In this document: piece by piece, positions 30,701 through 33,754 of the stretch | How the letters are laid out: every line of letters begins with the position of its first letter | Position numbering within the stretch: position 1 is the first letter of the stretch | DNA from: a virus | Reading direction: 5' to 3' (one strand) | IMG/VR virus record: IMGVR_UViG_3300005529_000075 | Coordinates: 1 to 33,754 of that record | Length of the DNA: 33,754 nucleotides | The notes under the pieces: generated by a model | Seen by the model: only the letters and a program-made list of their open reading frames with translations | The model's database searches: none | Told to the model about the DNA's origin: nothing | Position numbers and translations under genes: made by a program

Positions 30701-32048
30701 TCGGCGAGTCTATATCGGCGTGCCACTGACGTTCTACTCGCCAACCAACACGGCGTTCACGCCTCTTTCCTGCAACAAGATTCTGGTGCTCGATTACCGT
30801 GAACTTAATACCGCGGGCATGATTGAGATGGGTGCCCCGCTAGTCACCGGCTTTAGCGGCAAGATGCTGACGACCGATCTCAAGCGCAAATGGACAGTCT
30901 GGAACCTGCCCATGAACTGCGGCGAGATCATGGCGGTAGGAAACGACAACGAGCCTCAAATCCTCTTCGGCTCAGGCAATGGGCAGGGACTGAGTGGGGG
31001 ATTTGGTAACGCTTATCAGCTCGTAGATGGTCATTACTTCGATGACGATTACGGATCCATCGGAGCACTGAACGGGCAATCTACTCTCAGCTATGCCCAG
31101 TGGGTTGCTCTTGGCAACACGGGAGTCTGGCGACCGCAGGCAGCCTACTACGCGACTTACTTCTCCCCCTCGCATGAGCAGGAGCAGACGTTCCAGACTG
31201 GAAGCCAGCGGAAGCTCTACGGCTTCCTTGAAGCCTATGTCAGCGGCGTCGGAGAACTCTATGTGATTCCCCTGATGGACAGGCTGGGAAACTCCAGCAA
31301 GAGACCGCCCAAGAAACGAATCTTGTCTCAGACACCGGACACGGATACGGAATGGCCTCTGAACGTCCTGACTCAGAGGCTGGCTCTTTTGTTCTATGCG
31401 CTGCCGGGCGGAGTCACGGCTAGCCTGAGCAAGCAGACGATGACGATGGCGGTGGGCGTTCTGGTTGCTACTACGAATAACGTCAAGCTGACCACTCAGA
31501 CCATGTTTATCAGCGAAGGGGCGCTCACCACTTCGGGAATCGTGCTGCTGCCGAGCGAGTCTTTCAACTCCCAGCAGCATCCTTTCCTCGCGTACAGCGG
31601 CCCGACAAACCTGCTACAGAATCCGAGTTTCTGGAACTACACGCTCTCAAAACCAAATCTCAACGACTGGACGATTGACTCGGGCACGCCTGACACAATT
31701 CAGTACAACGATGGTGTGCAGAACTTCGTTGACGATCCCAACTCCATTGCCATCGGCACAGGGAACTTTGGAACGTCCGTCACAATGCACCAGACCATCA
31801 CAACCCAGAATGGGCACGTTTACACGTTCTCGTTCTGGGTGCTGGGCGATGGGTCAACGGGTACGGGGATTACGGTGTTCTGGAATGGGACAACGGAGTA
31901 CACGGTCACCGACCTCAACACCAGCATTCTTTACGTGCAGCACACGTTCTCGGTCACCGGGACAGGCAGCGACACGGTGAAGTTCACGCTAAGCGACAGT
32001 TCGGGCGGTCATGCGGTGCTGATTGATGAGTTTGCGGTCAACCCGTAG
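27717..32048 (+). CDS. Large tail-hub/fibre-like protein, PA14- and CBM-like modules
   Basis: The 1443-aa protein starts at TTG 27717 with a strong GAGGTGAAGG ribosome-binding site. Visible parts are an N-terminal domain, two 'VTITTA.HGL..GD' beta modules (about 188-243 and 255-308) and a PA14-like carbohydrate-binding domain (about 335-518; TYYFKTVHDDGAFIGMGGG, DYSNWEDKQILTLQW). Then come a jelly-roll of the CBM_4_9 type (about 695-860) and a central tail-hub-like block (YAVEYSEPLMSQKIIRDNLY; FDVGEGWGIFAAESGAYVFS, about 938-960). A second CBM-like jelly-roll (about 1290-1443) forms the C-terminus. The central block resembles P22-type tail proteins that bind the portal. It is probably a tail hub with glycan-binding modules for adsorption. 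No lyase motif is recognised. Confidence 0.68.
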   Translation: MSFNSTGSSQIPWSLFGGLDTELASPTVPEGLSPDCQDVAFIPGQVATRPGVQRLFGSPFGTMGVTYAKTFVQPDEESVNLFLDSLGTMRIQDVDTTPDSYATLFSVVPNTYASSVTTFGREYMAFHDGQKAKDIPRQYDPSLGVRRITQDGPACGPGSLTAADAPVVTIPISTIVPKGPKTILTAVNNSGVVTITTATNHGLNVGDSALIQGVSQYQYNGNIIVATVPTLTSITYNAIGSGWPPGSGGQIIPLEVTVTTTIPHGLISGETIVITGDSDKNYDNSTTQSLVVTLATNTVCNFYNGTNAGAFSLFFPATNPLATFSFFGDDTIMFNPQSEYLGDILPGVGAFNHGDSLDHNHPMQVWGTNPQGSADGNTQVIWGNANYNWQMTVVGNISFPAAGTYYFKTVHDDGAFIGMGGGITHVSGPMNNPEGQTVTAQEGLAVVYANNSSTSFAGVNVFNDTFAVSVPAPGTYPFEIDYSNWEDKQILTLQWSSDGINFNTLVPGNPAFNTPPTWTVKNVTGTQTFTFLAVYAVGEGFGGIITVGGLVSPGTHKLCVSFQTDTDFITKPCPAVSWTSAGSKRVVVTGLPIGPPNVKARICHFTGAGGGNFFYIPVPALDPATGQQISTSTVVNDNTSTTATFDFSDNTLFSGIAIDITGNNLFNLITLGPCAGVFAYSNRLSVWGDTNKINNLLNMGFEGGTSTPGGAIPLGWTVGSNGTLVNAGDFEFAWRITGIGTPNITGLLTQPAYQDDVFVPILTPNTLYTFEMFAYCSAAQMTGQILVDLYSPTQGLLARATINASSIGVGSSNGSFVSGNFSQATPATIPSDVVLNIYGFNLPLNQTVTIDEMMMVYTSEPVSPGQARFSYAFNPESFDGVTGLYAVEYSEPLMSQKIIRDNLYTLSANHLSRTTDNGVGEPITWTNYTVSDIAGGMSVRSFDVGEGWGIFAAESGAYVFSGGEPQKISQEIQTLWNSIDPELRHHVWVKNDPINRRVYIGVPLTFYSPTNTAFTPLSCNKILVLDYRELNTAGMIEMGAPLVTGFSGKMLTTDLKRKWTVWNLPMNCGEIMAVGNDNEPQILFGSGNGQGLSGGFGNAYQLVDGHYFDDDYGSIGALNGQSTLSYAQWVALGNTGVWRPQAAYYATYFSPSHEQEQTFQTGSQRKLYGFLEAYVSGVGELYVIPLMDRLGNSSKRPPKKRILSQTPDTDTEWPLNVLTQRLALLFYALPGGVTASLSKQTMTMAVGVLVATTNNVKLTTQTMFISEGALTTSGIVLLPSESFNSQQHPFLAYSGPTNLLQNPSFWNYTLSKPNLNDWTIDSGTPDTIQYNDGVQNFVDDPNSIAIGTGNFGTSVTMHQTITTQNGHVYTFSFWVLGDGSTGTGITVFWNGTTEYTVTDLNTSILYVQHTFSVTGTGSDTVKFTLSDSSGGHAVLIDEFAVNP

Positions 32049-32067
32049 CTCGGTAACTTATTAAGAG
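32049..32067 (+). promoter_or_regulatory. Repeated late element 8 (CTCGGTAACTT)
   Basis: CTCGGTAACTT (32049-32059) begins at the base after the preceding stop codon and ends 16 nt before ATG 32076, with GAGAGGG as ribosome-binding site. It is the A-variant, like element 2. It would drive the last unit, which continues past the window end. Confidence 0.65.
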
Positions 32068-32075
32068 AGGGCACA

Positions 32076-32489
32076 ATGGCATTTCAAGCGGGCATTTGCT
32101 ACCAGTTCAAGCAGGACTTGTTCAACGGAGTGCATAACTTCTCGTCGAACACTTTTAAGATTGCCCTCTACACCCAGGCCGGGGCGACCACGCTCAACAA
32201 CACGACTCTGACCACCTACACCACCACGGGAGAAGTCACCGGGACGGGCTACACCGCGGGCGGAGTCACGCTCTCGGGCGTCTCGGAAGGAATCTCGAGT
32301 GGCGTGGCGTATGTGACATGGACCGTGGCAGCGACGTGGCCGGGCAGCACGATCACATCTGACTCGGCCCTGATCTACAACTCAACTTCTTCAAACAAGG
32401 CAGTGGCAATCTTTGCCTTCACTTCTACGTCGAGTAGCGGCAACACGTTTACCGTGACGTTTCCGACGCAGACGCTAGCCTTGAGCTAA
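32076..32489 (+). CDS. Conserved phage virion-region protein
   Basis: The 137-aa protein is AFQAGICYQFKQDLFNG, then FKIALYTQAGATTLNNTT, then VTGTGYTAGGVTLSG, then SALIYNSTSSNKAVAIFAF and FTVTFPTQTLALS. I recall this plan ('FK.ell.GvH.f....fKiALYt..a.l...TtaYt...Ev.gtGYtaGG..L') from a small phage protein seen near tail or fibre genes and unassigned in function. It is beta-rich and probably a tail or capsid decoration component. No cysteine cluster or enzyme motif is present. The next gene starts 2 nt after the stop. Confidence 0.68.
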   Translation: MAFQAGICYQFKQDLFNGVHNFSSNTFKIALYTQAGATTLNNTTLTTYTTTGEVTGTGYTAGGVTLSGVSEGISSGVAYVTWTVAATWPGSTITSDSALIYNSTSSNKAVAIFAFTSTSSSGNTFTVTFPTQTLALS

Positions 32490-32491
32490 GT

Positions 32492-33130
32492 ATGCCGTCA
32501 TTTCCGCAGGGAAACATCGTCTATCAGCAGCCCTGGTTAGGAACAGGTGATGGCTGGGCTTCGCAGAACGATACCAATATGTTCGGCAACTATGCCGCCT
32601 GCTTTGACGATTTTACTCTGCTCACAACGACTTCAATTACAAATGCTGCTTGGGTTGGGGGATATTTTAATCCCAGCCTGCCCGCCCCGATCTCGGCATG
32701 GGACGTGAATTTCCTTTCCGATAATGGAGGACTGCCGGGCTCTATCATTGCTACGACGCACATCTTCGGCAACGGGAACGAGACGTTTCTTGGCATCTTC
32801 CCGGACAAGAACGGCGACCAGAACCCGATGTACTCGTACTTCGTGGACATCAGCTTCCAGGCTATTGCCGGAACGAAATACTGGTTCTCTGTAGTGCCTT
32901 CCGTAGGCTTCCCCCCGGAGTGGGTTTGGAGCTTTGGTTCTGGAAATGATGGGACGGCGTATCAGAACTTCTTTGGAACGCTGAGCCAGATTACCCCTGA
33001 CCTGAACTTTGCTCTCTATGGAGCTGGTGGGGGAACGGCTCCTCCCAGCCCGGGCTCGTACTTCAAACTCCAGAAGCTCGTTGTCAGCGTGAAGCAGGAC
33101 AACATTCCTGTGCGGGGCCGCAATAAGTGA
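32492..33130 (+). CDS. Putative virion protein
   Basis: The 212-aa protein is rich in aromatics and Gly/Asn. It has a beta-sandwich look (AAWVGGYFNPSLPAPISAWD, FVDISFQAIAGTKYWFSVV) with a Pro/Gly-rich linker near the end and a basic tail (DNIPVRGRNK). Carbohydrate-binding or adhesin-like folds often look like this, but I recognise no family. It lies in the last putative unit. The stop overlaps the next start (GTGA). Confidence 0.6.
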   Translation: MPSFPQGNIVYQQPWLGTGDGWASQNDTNMFGNYAACFDDFTLLTTTSITNAAWVGGYFNPSLPAPISAWDVNFLSDNGGLPGSIIATTHIFGNGNETFLGIFPDKNGDQNPMYSYFVDISFQAIAGTKYWFSVVPSVGFPPEWVWSFGSGNDGTAYQNFFGTLSQITPDLNFALYGAGGGTAPPSPGSYFKLQKLVVSVKQDNIPVRGRNK

Positions 33131-33754
33131 AGATTCCGAACATTGATGCCATCTGGCGCGAGAATCCCAAGCTCGCTGAGGCGCTGGTGGCAATGGCGGC
33201 CGCTACCGATACAGTAGCGCAGAAGATCACAGTCAACCCGCAAGGGACGACCAACGCCCCGGCTCCGCCCAACGCGATCTCCGCCACCGCCAATGCTTCG
33301 GGGATTCATAGAGTCTCAATCACCGACCAGAATCCCCGCACCAAGAATGTCGAGTATTTTGTCGAGCACTCAACTGACCCGAACTTCCTTGCCAACGTGC
33401 AGACGGAGCATCTGGGAGTTGCACGACAACGCTCGATTCCGCAGGCAATGGGCACGGTGCCTGTCTATTACCGCGCCTATGCCCAATACCCTGACGGCGC
33501 ACGCTCCGAGATTACCTACTTTGGCTCAGCCCAGAACCCGACTCCGGTAGTTGATGGCGCTACCACGCTCGGCCCGCCTCACCATCCGACGCAGGGCAGC
33601 GGAACTTCTCCCGCCGCAGGCTATGGCTACGGCAGAGAAACATTCATTGCTCCGCCGACTACTCCCGGCAAGCCTCCGAAAGTTTGGGGCGAGCCTGCGC
33701 CTCCGGTGCGGGCTGGTGGTGCTTTGGGAACATCGTTGCCTCCGCCTCCCCCCC
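33127..33754 (+). CDS. Putative virion protein with FnIII-like domain (3' end outside window)
   Basis: GTG 33127 overlaps the preceding stop by four bases, and the frame runs open to the window end (209 codons). Residues 1-33 are helical (IPNIDAIWRENPKLAEALVAM), and about 45-142 resemble a fibronectin type III domain (NAISATANASGIHRVSITDQ; TVPVYYRAYAQYPDGARSEI). The rest is a Pro/Gly-rich linker with poly-Pro at the very end (PPPPP). Such proteins in other phages are capsid or tail accessory proteins. The C-terminus is missing, so the length and further domains are unknown. Confidence 0.65.
   Translation, partial: MKIPNIDAIWRENPKLAEALVAMAAATDTVAQKITVNPQGTTNAPAPPNAISATANASGIHRVSITDQNPRTKNVEYFVEHSTDPNFLANVQTEHLGVARQRSIPQAMGTVPVYYRAYAQYPDGARSEITYFGSAQNPTPVVDGATTLGPPHHPTQGSGTSPAAGYGYGRETFIAPPTTPGKPPKVWGEPAPPVRAGGALGTSLPPPPP

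Noticed and set aside
1-33754. tRNA, rRNA, insertion sequence or lysis genes
   Set aside because: No cloverleaf, rRNA-like stretch, transposase other than the serine recombinase, or endolysin/holin motif could be recognised; small membrane proteins at 6117 and 14255 are not enough to call holins.

Overview
This window reads as a piece of a double-stranded DNA tailed-phage genome (Caudoviricetes) or a closely related prophage. A recognisable large terminase, portal, scaffold-like protein and major capsid protein lie on the + strand in normal head-module order, surrounded by many beta-rich virion proteins. No tape measure, tail tube or sheath gene is visible. The large P22-like portal (768 aa) and a 1443-aa tail-hub/fibre-like protein fit a short-tailed (podovirus-like) particle better than a long-tailed one. 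The host cannot be fixed from the sequence. Kelch, NHL and fibronectin-III modules and G+C-rich coding suggest a soil or sediment bacterium (Acidobacteriota is one guess), but this is weak inference.

Layout. (1) Positions 1-3434 (+) hold an accessory/early-type cassette. It contains the end of a DUF7666-type repeat protein with a 27-bp tandem array, a PAPS-reductase-like PP-loop enzyme, a PGDYG-like protein, and a run of small conserved or unknown proteins, several with zinc ribbons. (2) Positions 3431-4156 (-) hold a small serine recombinase preceded by a 24-codon upstream ORF and a good sigma-70-type promoter. (3) Positions 4157-4568 are a non-coding control region between the leftward and rightward genes. 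(4) Positions 4569-6120 (+) are a compact operon ending in a GroES-like co-chaperonin and a sigma-70-family factor. (5) Positions 6117-14154 (+) hold virion-associated proteins: a small membrane protein, fibre-like proteins, a kelch protein, an Ig/NHL/FnIII protein and a secreted protein. (6) Positions 14255-24033 (+) form the packaging and head module: possible small terminase, TerL, portal, a Cys-rich/histidine-phosphatase fusion, scaffold, major capsid protein and an intrinsic terminator. (7) Positions 24103-33754 (+) hold connector, fibre and tail genes, and the last gene runs off the window.

The most interesting feature is a repeated DNA element with core CTCGGTAWCTT (positions 6102, 14224, 16671, 20285, 22549, 24086, 26973 and 32049). 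It occurs eight times, always on the + strand, always at gene junctions, and in five cases within 0-2 nt after a stop codon. The first copy lies in the last codons of the phage sigma-factor gene, and every other copy lies downstream. The simplest reading is that these are late promoters read with the phage's own sigma factor, cutting the 27-kb structural region into eight transcription units and giving the capsid gene its own unit and terminator. This is an inference: the motif is seen directly, its function is not.

Other points of interest are a phosphatase fusion with Gln where the second catalytic His belongs, a phage GroES without GroEL in the window, a beta module reused in three virion proteins, an exact 40-residue four-fold repeat in a fibre, and a duplicated ribosome-binding-site context in the capsid leader. 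No tRNA, rRNA, CRISPR array or insertion sequence was found, and no replication or lysis gene was recognised.
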